A stretch of 27,624 bases of DNA from Sperchopsis tessellata (Eukaryota > Arthropoda > Insecta > Coleoptera > Hydrophilidae). Shown piece by piece: positions 9,190 through 18,259 of this stretch (within the stretch, counting starts at the first letter, position 1; each line of letters starts with the position of its first letter). The stretch lies in contig JAWQRN010000630.1 of assembly GCA_033557685.1 (NCBI GenBank), forward strand, positions 1 through 27,624, read 5' to 3'. Made by a program: the position numbers and the translations under genes. The notes below the pieces were generated by a model. The model saw only the letters and a program-made list of their open reading frames with translations, searched no databases and had not been told where the DNA came from.

Positions 9190-12100
9190 GTTGTAACAAT
9201 ACTATGAGCACAGCCTTGTTTATATTAATGTAGCTTTACTATTATCCAATCAACTGCAGATTCTCCTAAATTTCTTATTTTAAATCCTGGAGCCCTAAGT
9301 AACTATGTTGACATAAAAACAACGGATTCTATAAATCCTAGCTATACCTAGTTCCACATGGTAAAAATGTTCAGGAAGTAATGTCAACATTTTATAAATC
9401 TATTTATATTACATCAGAATTGAATTTAAAATTTTATTTTCGTTATAGAAAAACCTAAACGCATATAAAACTATGTATTTCCCTACAGAGAGCTAACCCA
9501 AAATGCCTCAAAATATGCAAATGTTATAGGGTTTAGTTATATATAGTACAATGATTAATGAATGTATTGATAAACAAAGCTGAAAGGCAATTACTTCGGT
9601 ATACGCAGTTTTAGTCAATTTTTTTGGCAGTTGTGTTAAAATACTTTATTTATTTTTTTCTTCTTTCCTTCTCAAGATTAGCTGGATTCGTTTTTAGTGC
9701 TACGAATAAACAATTTAGTTTATGGTGGTAGATTTATTTTGTGGAATATAATTTAAAGATTTTTCTTGTCACTACCTATGGTATTGTTCGTAACTGTAGC
9801 CCTTGCCAAATATGCCTAATTTCAATATTATCTATCAAAATAGTATCGGGTTTGTTGTGATCGGGATTTCTATCTATAATAAGAGGATATTTGGTAATTC
9901 AAATATTAGTTTAGGTAAATATTAAAAATAAATAATATAATAATCAGTTACAATACGTTCATATTCTTTCCACTTTCTACAAATATCAAGAACATTTGAA
10001 TAAAAAATCTGCATCTCACAATATTATCTGTTTATAACTTTTTTATGTACGCGTATTTTGATGTCTTTGGTCTCGAATAAAAATAACTGTACCCTTTTTC
10101 TACTGCCCGTTTAAAAATCTTCAACGTGAGCCTTCCTCATCTAATTACATTTGAGATCTGAAACTAACAGAAGATTCCACTTACCTTTTGCAGTATTGCG
10201 TAAGTGAAGGGATGTACATGAATTCATTTAGATTATTATTTTTATATACTGATGTCCAAAAAAAGTAAAATATATCGATATAACATTGTAAAAGATATAT
10301 GTATTCCAAATCACACACTTAATATTATTAAATTAGTTTTCGTATACGCTCCAAAGGACATGCTGGTACTTTCTTCCCATTATTACAAAAAGTGGATTTA
10401 TTTTACAAATCTCTCAATACGTATATGTTGGAAATTGTTTTGGGTAATAAACGTACGTATTAAATTTATATTTTCGACACCTTTATCTGGTATCTCACCA
10501 TGCTACGGTAATATCGTGTATATAGCGGAATGAATCACTATCATCATAAAAATGTCATATTTTATAATGTTTTCTCGATCAAAGTTTCCTACAAGTTATA
10601 ATTAAAAATCACATGCCGTAGTCAAACATAATTAATGCCAACCGTTAAGGTTCGTTCCACATCTATCTACGAGTCTAAAGAGTATTCTTTCGCCCAATAC
10701 CAGAGCCGTTTCATCATTATGATGATAGGTTCTACTTCATTTCTCAAAGTGATTTACCTGCGAGAACCCGACAATTTAAAAACATAAATAAAAATTATGT
10801 GCTGATGTACGTAATGAATTCTTGGCCATTGATTTATTTAATGTGTGTGGAAAGGGACACATTCTTGTGGAAGTATAATTAAATTTACAATACGGGTTCG
10901 TGCTTCCACTGCCATAAATTGTGGTGAGCACACATAGGAATGTTTCCATGAGTCACGATGTACCACAGCCGTAAACAAAGTGAAATGAGTTGCATACAGG
11001 TACATAATATTGCAATTAATCATTGTTTTGCGCGACTCTGTAAGTCATGTGTACGTTACAATTCATCAATGGAAAGTTATGAACGCTTTTTTTTATAAAA
11101 ACTTTTTACTGCCTTAGATCCAAATCAGCAAGTAATTACTACTTTCCTGTTCTCTATAGTCTATGGTCACCAACTTTTGCCAATGATCTATGGTAAGCAT
11201 CAAAATTATATTTTGGCGGTATTATTTTTGTATTGATATTAAATATTTTCAATCAACATAAAATAAACGTATACATTTTTGGTCCAGCTGAGAAAAAATT
11301 AATAACTTGTCAATTGAAACAACTAAATATTATATATATATACAAAATGATTTATTTTATAGCATAGATTTAAAAGAAGGTATTTATGTTATAAAGGCTG
11401 CTTAAAAATTAAGGAACATATTAAATATTTCTTAAGTGCAAATGAGAAATTTTAATTCCCTCGAGTAAGAAGATGGCAAATAGTTTAGTGTATCATAATG
11501 CTCGCTAATTAGTGGCATATATTACTATTTCATGATTTGAATAGTTCCAACGTTTCGTACCTTGTTTCAAGAGGTATTTCAAAGAAAGCTCTGGTTCTGC
11601 AAAGAATAAACTCAACAGATTAATCCAGGTGACCTGCGTAATGTTGAACTACTTTCTGGAACAAAGAGAATGGCAAAATCTGTCCAAGTGACTACCATAG
11701 AGTAATTAATTTGGGAATAAATTATGATAATACGAGCGATATGAGAGGACTTGTATTTCTGTGCTGAAGCTCTAGTTAGCTAACTTGATTCCGAACATAA
11801 TTAGCTCTCTCAGATATATCCGTCCCAGAGGTTCCTCACCTTAGATAGAGCTGACTTCAAGATGTACTGCATACATTCGCATGTCAAGAGGGAACTTAAA
11901 ATTTGTTTGTTTGTAGTTATTATTAAGTTCTAGCTCACTTATTAAGTAGAACATTGTACAGTTTTTACATTTGTCTTAACACAAACTCGTTCATTATGTT
12001 CTGTTCGAAAGATTCATCTAACGCTTGGTCGATTTATGCATTGTAGTTATCCCAATCAATTTTTACGTGCTTTGCAACGTAGCTTGATCATCTACCTATA

Positions 12101-12350
12101 GTTGAAGATTTCGGCGCTTATACACTCACTGATTCTATCTCCACAGCAGTCGACACGACAGTTGGAGCCTTTGTCAATCAATAGTGAATACTGCAGGTTT
12201 CTCTTGGTGAGTTGTAGTAGAATTACATCCTCTCTACTTGTTGATATACGTCAACATCAACATAGTGCCCTCGGTTACTGAGGTATATAATAAGAATATA
12301 GCTTTACAACAAGTCCATCAATTGTTAAAGGACGTAAAAGCGTCTGTCAG
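9190..12350. other. Long stretch with no recognised gene
   Basis: More than 3 kb of AT-rich sequence with frames of at most 93 codons (10252-10533), none with a family motif. The composition is less AT-rich around 10600-11050 and 11550-12300, but I could not link these parts to any element. No tRNA cloverleaf, splice-like exon or terminal inverted repeat was found by eye. Confidence 0.45.
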
Positions 12351-12426
12351 GCCGTTCAGAAAGTATTAAAAGGAGAAGAGTGGGACTATTGTAAATAAAA
12401 AATAAAAAAAGAGGAGGCACCCGAGA

Positions 12427-12575
12427 CATAGAAGAAACAATATTGTTGTATTTAGTTTATCTGAATCGAATGATGTATTGACCCAGGTTTGCTCCACTTT
12501 TGAAAATTTACTGCAGGTTAGTTTGAATGTGTCTGGCATAAATAATTTTAAAATTGGAAAAAAATTCAAAAAAAT
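12427..12575 (+). pseudogene. LINE ORF1 fragment, RRM-like
   Basis: The frame reads HRRNNIVVFSLSESND, then a segment ending SLNVSGINNFKIGKKFKK. In many animal LINEs the ORF1 nucleic-acid-binding domain starts with R-x-x-NIVV-x-GL-x-E, continues with a helix (here TQVCSTFENLL) and ends with a basic IGK strand. The match is short but has the right order, and it lies about 400 bp upstream of a LINE endonuclease on the same strand. It is therefore probably the 5' part of the same element (12427-14440). Confidence 0.55.
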
Positions 12576-12954
12576 TTAAAAAGTCTTATAATAAAATTGT
12601 TTTGTTATAATTTAGTAATACAGCGAAAAAACATTGCGTTATAACTCTGCTATTAGATCTAGATAATAATGAACTATTGAATTTTCTCTTATAGTAGTTA
12701 TTTGTATATTGTCCTTTTTGTATACTTATGAATCCTTGTATCCGCACATTCTTATTTTATTTCTTCATACTTTAATTTTATTATTTGATTTAGGGGCTTC
12801 TTAATTTAATTATTTTAAATTAGTATTACTGAGTAATATTTTTTAATAATATTCACGAACAATTATTGTAGTATTGAAATTAATTGCTATTTAATTTACT
12901 TGATATGTCTTTATTTGATCTATATATATTTTAATTTGTTTGTATGAGTGGACA

Positions 12955-13443
12955 TGGACTTAACGTGGCCCATCTTAATATAAGATAGGTTGTCGCACAT
13001 ATGGATTTATTGGTGTTTCCTCTCATAATTTCGCTCTATTCATCTTGATCGACCTAGTCATGCTGGTTGTGTGGCTTTTTTAATAAATAAAGGATTATTA
13101 TTTGAAGTTATACTACTTCTTTATTTATTCATTTGCGGAGAATATATGGTCATATGGTTTTGGTCATCGTTAAACAGCTCTGGGTGTGATCTATTCTCTT
13201 TTTGATTCTAACTTTGGTTCTTTGTTAGAGTTTATCGGGGAAAATTTTCCGATAATTTTAGTCGATTATGACGATTTTCTATACTTAGGTTATATACATG
13301 TTAATCTTATTAGTGATTCTGTTATGATTCGTCGATACAAGTCCATTCTTGAAGGGTTTGGCCTTTTTCAGGAAATTCATCAGCTGACCGGTATGTCACG
13401 ATCTTCGGGCAGTATGATCAATCATGTACTTCCTTCCGATTAA
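12955..13443 (+). pseudogene. LINE apurinic-type endonuclease domain, inactive
   Basis: The domain starts with GLNVAHLNIR (about 12955-12984), the usual first strand. A later block reads RPSHAGCVAFLINKG, the GGG-x-F strand region. From 13186 a clean frame reads on to FLYLGYIHVNLISDS and ends SSGSMINHVLPSD. The family pattern in the last two places is ILGDFN-x-NLL and S-x-IDHIL. Here GDFN has become GYIH and IDH has become INH, so two catalytic residues are lost. Frameshifts separate the first blocks. This endonuclease would nick target DNA for target-primed reverse transcription. A CR1/jockey-superfamily element is likely. Confidence 0.8.
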
Positions 13444-13629
13444 TATTTGCTGGTTTCTTTTGATGTAATAGACATGCATGAAAGGCTGGATCTTTTTCAT
13501 GTTTTTGCAGTTTTAAATGCGATAACTGACTTTGTTTGATAACTAAGTTCATTTTCTGACTATGAATTTGCTGGCATTATACCAAATCTTTATAAGATAA
13601 TAAAACCGCGGTTTCATTTCGAACAGTTA

Positions 13630-13805
13630 GCAATGAGGTTACTGCGAGTTTCATCATTGAAATCAAAGACTGTAGGTTCTTATTTGGTTTCCGTAAGGAT
13701 GATTCAACTCTTTCGGCCAGTTATTCTGACAATTTTTGCAAATATTATTAACTCAACTTTTTTATCTTGAAAACAGGCATATGTCGCTTCCTTTAAGATC
13801 AAAAA
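13630..13805 (+). pseudogene. LINE reverse transcriptase, N-terminal block
   Basis: The frame reads KSKTVGSYLVSVRMIQLF, then RPVILTIFANIINSTFLS, a stop, and KQAYVASFKI. This is the (T/S)K-x-x-G-x-D-x-I-x-x-x-x-I-x-L---IFN-x-S---G-x-FP-x-x-WK-x-A-x-V-x-P-x-x-K pattern of the first reverse transcriptase motifs. The Asp of the first motif is Tyr here. It directly continues the endonuclease at 12955-13443 on the same strand at about the expected spacing. The match stops at about 13805, where a simple A-rich stretch begins. Confidence 0.65.
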
Positions 13806-14264
13806 ATCAAATCAAAAATCAAAATAAAAATAAGGCTTGATAAAGAAAAAGAAATGAAAATAAATTGTAATTACTGATCAAAATTTGTGCCTAAATATAG
13901 GCTCAAGTCATAAGGTTATATGTCGCATAGGAAAGTATACAGCTCTTAAACTTTTTATAAACATCAATTTGTTTTAATTTGAAATGTAATTTATTGCACA
14001 TTCTGATGCATGCATAATCACATACTCTTTCAGTGTAGGAAAGTCGATGCAATGGAAACATGTACAAATGCATCGACCTAGTTGAATAACCATGCTGAAA
14101 TTCGTACTGCAGGAATTTGACGTTCGTTTCTTCTCAATTAAATTATTATCTTATGGAATTTTTCTAAAACACAAATTTTTTTTAGGTCAAACTATATTTA
14201 TGTGTATATTTTTGACTTCTCATATATATATATATATATATAGCTGTTTTTCAATATTTTGGTT
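13806..14264. other. Unrelated AT-rich segment inside the LINE
   Basis: Between the two reverse transcriptase blocks, where the middle fingers/palm motifs should lie, no frame reads as reverse transcriptase. The segment begins with A-rich repeats of ATCAAA-like units (13800-13860) and ends next to an AT microsatellite (14222-14242). It could be an insertion with replacement or simply more decayed sequence. Confidence 0.4.
14222..14242. repeat. (AT)n microsatellite
   Basis: Uninterrupted AT dinucleotides at the right edge of the unrelated segment. Confidence 0.95.
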
Positions 14265-14440
14265 TCTTCGATGTTAATCTTCAATTAATCTCTAGTTCTT
14301 TGTTGATTAGATCTCATAGGATTATAGTCGCCGAAGAGCTTTAAATATAACTTATTGTGTGCCCCAAAGGTCTATCTTGGGTTCACTTATGTCCACTGAC
14401 TCTGTTTTTTATATGTTTGGGTGCCAATGAACTCTCGTTT
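14265..14440 (+). pseudogene. LINE reverse transcriptase, VPQGSILGPL block
   Basis: At 14359-14388 the frame reads VPQRSILGSL, a clear relative of the VPQGSILGPL motif of CR1/jockey-superfamily reverse transcriptases. The preceding segment (SLLIRSHRIIV, about 14293-14325) fits the SYL-x-x-R-x-Q-x-V block. The YADD box that should follow is not readable. Position and strand make it the continuation of the element that starts at 12427. Beyond 14440 the match fades. Confidence 0.65.
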
Positions 14441-14936
14441 GGTTAAGAATATAGGTTTGTTGCTTATTGTTCATCTAAGATTTTGAGATCATGTTTCTAG
14501 TTTGATTAAGAGCGAATACTCTTCGTCTAGAGTAATATGTTATCACAAACATTTCCAGTTATTTATAATATTTGGATGTGGTTTATGATTCGTGTTAAAA
14601 ATTCATGTCATTCACATGTTTCACATTCATTCAGTTTATGAGGTCAGCTCTCAATAGCGCAAAGAACTTGTTTTCATAAGTCGCGTTTCTTCATAAGATC
14701 ATAATAAAACAAACAGCATCTTACTTATATAACAAAATCATATATCGCACAAATGTGCATAATATGAACCTTCGATGTCGAGGTTTGCTTTTAAATCGCA
14801 GATATAGTAAGGCTTTCTTCTGTCGATATTTTGCATACGGAGTTGGCAATTTTTATAATGGTTTCCCCCAAAATCTTGTAAATGGGTGAGCTTATGGGTT
14901 AATTGAATAATTTTGATTTCAATGGCTTTTTGATAA

Positions 14937-14968
14937 GCTTTCGGCCGATATCCTTCGACCATCATCAG
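14937..14968 (-). other. Hammerhead-ribozyme-like core hairpin in the Penelope-like element 3' region
   Basis: On the minus strand the order is CTGATGA, an extra T, GGTCGA, loop AGGATA, TCGGCC, GAAA. The two hexamers pair fully (with one G-U). CTGATGA-hairpin-GAAA is the two-strand core of the hammerhead ribozyme, which is known from Penelope-like elements. Against it: the extra T between the core and helix II, no clear helix I, and a following GCTT/AAGC hairpin ending in C-C rather than the U-H cleavage dinucleotide. It may be a degenerate ribozyme or chance. Confidence 0.3.
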
Positions 14969-15118
14969 GCCGGCTAGGCAGAGACAAAGCGAGCGAATAA
15001 TTCATTTCACGTTAGTCAAGTGATGAACTTATATATTTTCCGCTACTGTACCCATGTGATTGGTGAGTTTGGTGTAAACGTGTGTTGTGATTGACGCATT
15101 CTGTTTTTGGGGACGTGT

Positions 15119-15475
15119 CCTATTGGCGTCGTTTATTTTTACGGCTGGAACTCGGTTTACCAATGACTGGGTTCCACGTGGAAAGTAACGGTAAACCATC
15201 ATCTCTGGTATTCATACAATTCGGTCGTTTTTCAATTTCCACAGCTCCCCGTAAAGTTTGGTGTTTTAAGTATATTTCACGCAAAATTGTTTTTGTGTCC
15301 TGCAAGTTTATTCTATGCCCGGTATTCATGGTGTGTTGAGCTAGAGCAGATGATATTTCGAATCTCTCTATTGGTAGTTCGTGGTTCTTAACACGGGTTG
15401 AGATGCGACGATTCATTTGTCCGGTGTAGGTTCTTTCACAATCGAAGCAGGGACTTCGTAAACTCCTTGATCTTT
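15119..15475 (-). pseudogene. GIY-YIG endonuclease domain of Penelope-like element 2
   Basis: The GIY half reads KDQGVYEVP (15476-15450). After a one-base frame change the sequence continues CFDCERTYTGQMNRRIST, giving the C-x2-C knuckle plus a YTG in place of YIG and the conserved Arg. Further on, NHELPIERFEISSALAQHTM and NTGHRINLQ give the S-x-x-A-x-H---GH pattern seen in Penelope-type endonucleases. The C-terminal part to 15119 is basic. The domain would cleave target DNA during retrotransposition. It lies about 230 bp after the readable end of the reverse transcriptase, as expected. Confidence 0.85.
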
Positions 15476-15699
15476 TAGAAGGATTGTGTTTCCCATTTTC
15501 GTATTTATGCAGAATCTCGTATTTATGTTAAATCACCGTAGAATGTCCAACGCTCTGTCAGTAGTTCTTTTAACGTAAGTTAGGACAACTGCTGCGGAAG
15601 GTATTTCTTCTTCTCTCTCAACACAGCGATCTTTATTAATGGCTTGCTGCATGGGCGTTTCTTTATAGCCGTTGAGTAAAAATATTTTCTTAAGGTTTC

Positions 15700-16600
15700 C
15701 ATTTCCTCCTTGCGATGTTCTGCGTCGGACAAGGTTTTCGCACGTAATACTAAAGTATTCAGTACCGATTGTAGTTGAGCTAGATGGTGGTGCGATTTTA
15801 GGTACCGGTTAGTGTGTGTTGGTTTTTCTATACACTGTGTGGGCCAGTGATCCGTCCTGTTTCTTGGTTAAGAGCACGCCCAGGAATGGTAGTCGGTTGT
15901 TTTCTTCGATCTCCATGGTGAATTTAATCTTTCTATGCTGCGAGTTAAGGTGTCCAAGAAAGCAGAGTAGTTCTTCATTTCTATGTGGCCATACCAGTAG
16001 TGTGTCGTCCACGTATCTAAGCCAGAATGTTTGTTTAGAGGACGCAGTTTGTAGAGTAGTTTCTTCAAAAGAGTTCATGTATATATTCGCTAGCGCTGGT
16101 GATAGAGGAGAACCCATAGGAACGCCTTCAACTTTCTTGTTACGTTGTCCGTCGTATACGAAAAATGTATTGTTCACGCAGTGTTGTGTCAGGTTAACTA
16201 AGTGTTCATTTTGTGGACTAACGCAATGGTTGCCATTATAGGAATATTTGTGAAAAGCGAGACAACGTTAATGCTTACTAGTAAGTCCTTGGGCTTCAAA
16301 TATAAGGGTTGCAAGACCTCGAGGAGATGTTTGGAATTCCTTTCGAAATAATTGGTATTATCGGCATCTGGCTAGAGTTGCGACGTTAGAAATCGGGCCA
16401 AGTTCTGTAGTGAGAATCCAGTCGGTCGTAATGGTACGTCGGCTTTGTGGATCTTCGGTAGACTGTATAGTTTCGGGAATTTTGAATACATCTCGCTGGG
16501 AATAATTCGCTTCTGGCCTGATTCCGGGATTGGTGATGTTTTTATTAAAACCAATTTAGTTAACTATGTAAGTAAGTTTCCTTGGTAGGTGTAAAGGTAC
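15700..16600 (-). pseudogene. Reverse transcriptase of Penelope-like element 2
   Basis: The first block (16554-16375) contains KFPKLYSLPKIHKADVPLRP, the diagnostic Penelope fingers motif (P-x-LYGLPKIHK-x-x-x-PLRPI). The next part contains LVSINVVSLFTNIPI, the palm motif normally DVVSLFT-x-VP, with its catalytic Asp replaced by Asn. After a frameshift, 16177-15809 reads through GVPMGSPLSPALANIYM and the active site LRYVDDTLLVW, then IKFTMEIEENNRLPFLGVLL, the typical downstream block. A following helical part (RAKTLSDAEHRKEEMETL) leads toward the endonuclease. YVDD is intact but the first palm Asp is not, and the frame is broken, so the enzyme is dead. Confidence 0.88.
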
Positions 16601-16734
16601 AAAAAGTTTAACATTTTTAAAAGTTTACCTGTTTATTTTAGAAAGCGAGAAAGTCAGAGTTGAAGATACGGAAAGTGTAGAAAATCTTAAGAAGTGATTA
16701 GTAATTTATTGAATAATACTCATCTTGAGTGTCA

Positions 16735-16956
16735 GCAACCAATTTTCAAATCAACCGTTTATAAAAAAAGCAAATTTGAGATTATAGGTAATGTTAGCAA
16801 TAAACTGAGAGTCGGTCGCCTTAAATCAGTCTTCTTTAAATATTCTTGCTGAATCCCAAGAAAATCCCAAAATATCGTTTCGACAGCTATCTTTTAGAAA
16901 CAATGTTAGTAAAAGTTCTGCTCGAAATGTTCTACATGCAGCAAAGTATATATATA

Positions 16957-17005
<49 letters not shown>

Positions 17006-17500
17006 TAATGGAAGACGATTGGAAGTTATACAGGACGAAAACTTTATAAACTCTCGGAGGTCGTACAATAATCTACGTCTGGGCTGGAATTACCGCTGAC
17101 CACTTAATTGATCCTTTTTTATTAATAGAAATTTAAATGGTGAAACGTATTTAGATCTACTACGAAATCAAACATGTACACCACTCACAGAACTTTTTTC
17201 CAATGACAATGTTTATTTTCAACAAGATGGAGCAGCGGCACAGTACCGTGCCAGTGTCAGGAAATTTTTGAAAGAAACTTTTTCGAATGCAAGCACCTTC
17301 ACCAAATTGAACGTCACTAGACTTTTAGTGTGGGGATATTTTGTTGGGTGTATGTTAATTCAATTATTTTAGAAAAAATAAATAGGGAAATGCAATGAAA
17401 CGTAAACTATCCCTGTGGAATACATACGGAACACGCTTTGAAATTTTAAGAATTGTTTGTATATATGTGTGGAAATAAATGATCAGCACTTTGAATAATT
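16735..17500 (+). mobile_element. IS630/Tc1-like DDE transposon remnant, split by a TA microsatellite
   Basis: At 16740-16830 the frame reads FKSTVYKKSKFEIIGNVSNK then LRVGRLKSV, the K-x-F-x-x-TG-x-V-x-x-K-x-RSGRP-x-S linker. A shifted frame at about 16836-16945 reads ILAESQENPKISFRQLS onward, the second helix-turn-helix. After the microsatellite, 17061-17100 reads TIIYVWAGITADHLIDP, the strand before the second catalytic residue. Then comes INRNLNGETYLDLL and VYFQQDGAAAQYRASVRKFL, where QQDGA carries the second catalytic Asp. The RSPDLTPLDFFLWG block is reduced to LLVWGYFVG, so the third catalytic residue is lost. About 17400-17500 reads EYIRNTL and YICVEINDQHFE, the normal C-terminus. Stops, frameshifts and deletions make it dead. 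Terminal repeats were not found. Confidence 0.75.
16947..17001. repeat. (TA)n microsatellite
   Basis: TA dinucleotides with a single C interruption near 16959, located between the DNA-binding and catalytic halves of the transposase remnant. Confidence 0.95.
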
Positions 17501-17623
17501 GTGAAAATTTCGTTATAATTATTCAATTTAAGAACTAAACTTAGCAGAAAGATATTTGTTTATATTTAGTAGTAAATTTAACTCAAGTTTAGTTCTAAAA
17601 TATTACTACTGCCTAATAAAATT

Positions 17624-17680
17624 CTCCAAAACCCACGCTTACTAACTTAGTACGAGCCACTAAGCTACCGAAGAGGCTTA
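17624..17680 (-). other. Possible tRNA-derived fragment (A-box-like)
   Basis: The minus strand at 17667-17657 reads TAGCTTAGTGG, matching an RNA polymerase III A box. About 25 bp downstream is GGGTTTTGG, which is at best a ruined B box (GGTTCGANTCC). No cloverleaf can be folded. It may be a relic of a tRNA pseudogene or SINE head, or chance. Confidence 0.2.
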
Positions 17681-17888
17681 AGAACAGTTATATACGGAAA
17701 ATCAACATCGTCTGCCGGAGGAAAAAAAGCGATTGGAACGATAAAACTGTCATCAAAATTAATATTGTTATAATATAATTGTTTATCTGAATATTCCAGG
17801 GAAGCACGAAGGTTCTCAAGATAATACTTTCGTATTTTAAAATATAATGATTAATAATAATTAGTACAGATTTCATTCTCTATTACAC

Positions 17889-18120
17889 ACTTGGCCATCT
17901 TATGCTTGGTTTCTCCGATATAATACTTGCCACATAATGCTATTATTATTTGTAGAAGAGAGAACTCCCGATCTTTTTCATTGGATCAAACAGCGTTTTG
18001 ATAACAATTTCGAAAAATACGTGCAAGTTTGTTCGACGTATCCTTAACAAATTGTAGTATTTTTTCTTTCACCTCGGGGATATTTCTGATAGTGATAGTT
18101 AATTTATTAAAACGCCTTAT
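17889..18120 (-). pseudogene. Penelope-like element 3: linker and GIY-YIG fragment
   Basis: The minus strand from 18120 reads IPEVKEKILQFVKDTSNKLA and RIFRNCYQNAV, the K-x-x-x-IFR-x-x-x-x-x-x-VF segment that separates reverse transcriptase and endonuclease in Penelope-like elements. After a stop and a frame change, 17934-17889 reads CGKYYIGETKHKMAK, the C-x-x-x-YIGET-x-R half of the GIY-YIG domain. The rest of the endonuclease and all of the reverse transcriptase are missing. The YIGET wording is closer to element 1 (VYIGETKR) than to element 2 (YTGQMNR), so it probably belongs to the element 1 lineage, in the opposite orientation. Confidence 0.7.
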
Positions 18121-18259
18121 TGGATATCTGACAAATTATATACATTTACTGAAAGCGTATTAGTGACTGTACACAATTTCTTGAAAAGAGGTGTTACGTC
18201 CCACAGTGGGGTTCTATTCACGAAACAAATGTCAAGTTGAAGTTTTCGTAGCTCTGCTG

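Larger units (their letters stand above)
14738..16620 (-). mobile_element. Penelope-like element 2 (5'-truncated, decayed)
   Basis: Reading the minus strand from 16620 to 14738, the order is: a linker before the reverse transcriptase, the reverse transcriptase (16554-15700), the GIY-YIG endonuclease (15475-15119), then a 3' region with a hairpin and a 75-codon frame (14965-14738). This is the canonical order of an EN-positive Penelope-like element. The far N-terminal part is missing, so the copy is 5'-truncated. A few frameshifts break the protein, but long stretches are readable, making it the youngest-looking of the three Penelope-like copies here. The plus-strand frames across this interval (15091-15339 and 15816-16241) are antisense shadows. 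Confidence 0.85.

Noticed and set aside
15816..16241. 141-codon plus-strand open frame
   Set aside because: It is antisense to the well-matched Penelope reverse transcriptase; the minus strand holds the GSPLSPALAN and YVDD motifs. The plus-strand frame at 15091-15339 is likewise antisense to the GIY-YIG domain.
17624..17680. Functional tRNA gene on the minus strand
   Set aside because: Only the A-box-like part is good. The B box is destroyed and no cloverleaf forms, so it is listed only as a weak relic.
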